Assembly (NCBI GenBank): GCA_025457885.1
Contig: JALOTN010000012.1
Span: 1 to 43,709, forward strand
DNA length: 43,709 nucleotides
Direction of reading: 5' to 3'
Source: Thermoplasmatota archaeon
GTDB lineage: Archaea > Thermoplasmatota > E2 > DHVEG-1
Below are positions 42,660-43,709 of this stretch, piece by piece (position 1 is the stretch's first letter; every line of letters starts with the position of its first letter). The position numbers and the translations under genes were made by a program. The notes beneath the pieces are model-generated. The model did no database searches. It had not been told where the DNA came from and saw only the letters and a program-made list of their open reading frames with translations.

Positions 42660-43709
42660 TCATCTGTCGAGGGGTTTTACAATGAGGGTTGTTTCGTCTT
42701 TTTCGACGATGACTACTTTTGTGTTTGTTTCAATCATCGTGTCTGCTTTGGCTTGCCAGTATTCGCCTTTGAATCGGACGAACCCTGGTTTGTCCGGTCT
42801 GATCTGTTCGATGGTTACTGCGTGTTCCCCGATGAATTTCCCCAGTGATGGTTTTTTCTTTCGTATCTGGAGGATCTTGTACAGGAGGAACGCGAAGAAG
42901 ACCGCGAAGAGTCCGATGACGATGAGCATGATTGTTAGAGCATCAGCCATGTATTCACCTGAGATGAGCCATTTCCGTGTCGGGTAGTTCGGGATAAGGA
43001 AGATCGATCCGATGATAAGGCAGATGATTCCTCCAATGCCGACAGCACCAAACCCGGGAAGAGCGAAGATTTCGACCGCGAGCAGTACACATCCGATTAT
43101 TATAAAGATTATGCTGAGGGTGGAGATGGTGAATCCTGAACCTATCAAGGAGAGTAGGATGGCGACGATGCCGAACACCTCGGCACCATACCCTGGTGAG
43201 GAGATTCCAACTAATAAGGCGAAGATTCCTAGCATCAAGAGAAGGGAGGTTAGGATGGGGTTTGAGATAAGTTTGAGCAGCTGGATCTGTATCAAGGGAG
43301 AATAGTGGATCTTTTCTGCGTCTTTGGTATGCAAGGTGACTGTTCCAGTGGTGGTTGTAACATTCCTTCCGTCCATCTCGTCAAGAAGCTCATCTACGGT
43401 TGATGCGGTGATTTCGATGATTTGACTATTTTTTGCGACAGTGGCGTTTACGTTCCGGTTCTCAGTGATGAAAAGTCGTGCGAGGGTCTCATTTCTCCCA
43501 TACATACTGGCTCGTTCTTGGAGCCATTCGACAAGAGCATTGATGATTTTCGAATCATTGATGAATCGCGTGCCTTCCAAGGTTGTTTCAATGGGTTGGC
43601 AGGAGCCAATGATAGTATGATCCGCCATCGCAGCAAGAGGCGTTGAAAGCAGGATAAATGTTCCCGCTGACCAGGCGGTTGCACCACTGGGCGAGACATA
43701 CCCGATGAC
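42660..43709 (-). CDS. NfeD/ClpP-type membrane serine protease, N-terminus cut by the window edge
   Basis: The frame is open to the right edge (349 residues visible), so the N-terminus is missing. At the edge the ClpP-like part has AWSAGTFIL with probable nucleophile S14 of the visible protein and K54 in NDSKIINALV; the gap of 40 residues matches the Ser-Lys dyad of Pyrococcus PH1510. About four to five membrane spans follow, then a C-terminal OB-fold NfeD domain (GEHAVTIEQIRPDKPGFVRFKGEYWQA). PH1510 cleaves the C-terminus of a membrane stomatin; that partner would lie next to it, outside the window. Confidence 0.92.
   Translation of the reverse strand, partial: VIGYVSPSGATAWSAGTFILLSTPLAAMADHTIIGSCQPIETTLEGTRFINDSKIINALVEWLQERASMYGRNETLARLFITENRNVNATVAKNSQIIEITASTVDELLDEMDGRNVTTTTGTVTLHTKDAEKIHYSPLIQIQLLKLISNPILTSLLLMLGIFALLVGISSPGYGAEVFGIVAILLSLIGSGFTISTLSIIFIIIGCVLLAVEIFALPGFGAVGIGGIICLIIGSIFLIPNYPTRKWLISGEYMADALTIMLIVIGLFAVFFAFLLYKILQIRKKKPSLGKFIGEHAVTIEQIRPDKPGFVRFKGEYWQAKADTMIETNTKVVIVEKDETTLIVKPLDR

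Noticed and set aside
1..43709. tRNA genes, CRISPR arrays and insertion sequences
   Set aside because: No T-arm (GGTTCRAATC) with a matching cloverleaf, no regularly spaced repeats, and no transposase or terminal repeats were seen by eye.

Overview
The window is dense archaeal DNA of roughly balanced GC. Archaeal marks include an NIKS/GGQ release factor (aRF1), deoxyhypusine synthase, archaeal Trm1, archease, DPH6, an archaeosortase with its serine-lipid genes, a beta-CASP aCPSF2-like RNase, AT-rich TATA boxes about 25 bases before several start codons (leaderless transcripts), and GGTGA-type ribosome sites on other genes. The lineage cannot be read directly. A euryarchaeal or Thermoplasmatota-like sediment archaeon fits the secreted C25 peptidase, glycogen metabolism, folate-linked genes (ThyX, PurN, FolC) and nickel genes, but this is inference. 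I saw no tRNA, rRNA, CRISPR array or insertion sequence.

Left part (1-6960): a hypothetical fragment cut by the edge, a NYN/LabA-type nuclease gene broken by one frameshift and preceded by a UUCG hairpin, a radical SAM/SPASM enzyme, and three glycosyltransferases (GT4, membrane GT-C, MJ1255 type) that look like a surface-glycan set, then pyrF. A 667-base gene-free stretch (6961-7627) with several hairpins separates this from the glycogen locus.

Glycogen locus (7628-14789): two glycogen-synthase-like glycosyltransferases, a GH57 amylase and a debranching enzyme form one operon, facing a short alpha-glucan phosphorylase. Next come a small winged-helix protein, purF, a duplicated Lrp/AsnC regulator and a secreted C25 peptidase (to 19778).

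Middle (20236-31745): riboflavin reductase and thyX; the archaeosortase operon artA-asd-pssA; a secreted phosphoesterase; an operon of THEP1 NTPase, trm1, purN and folC; then hypA with a Mrp/MinD-type ATPase (the archaeal kind of HypB), msrB and a membrane-anchored unknown.

Right part (31860-43709): deoxyhypusine synthase; larE-larB-larC for the nickel-pincer nucleotide cofactor, with larC lacking its C-terminal domain; a DUF1858 protein with a structured leader; archease and a methylthio-nucleoside phosphorylase; DPH6; a PqqD-like protein with no ordinary start codon, coupled to an OPT transporter; aRF1; the beta-CASP RNase; and an NfeD/ClpP-type membrane protease cut by the right edge. The most useful leads are the nickel genes with truncated LarC, the pseudoknot-like leader at 35581-35647, the PqqD start problem, and the folded gene-free region after pyrF.
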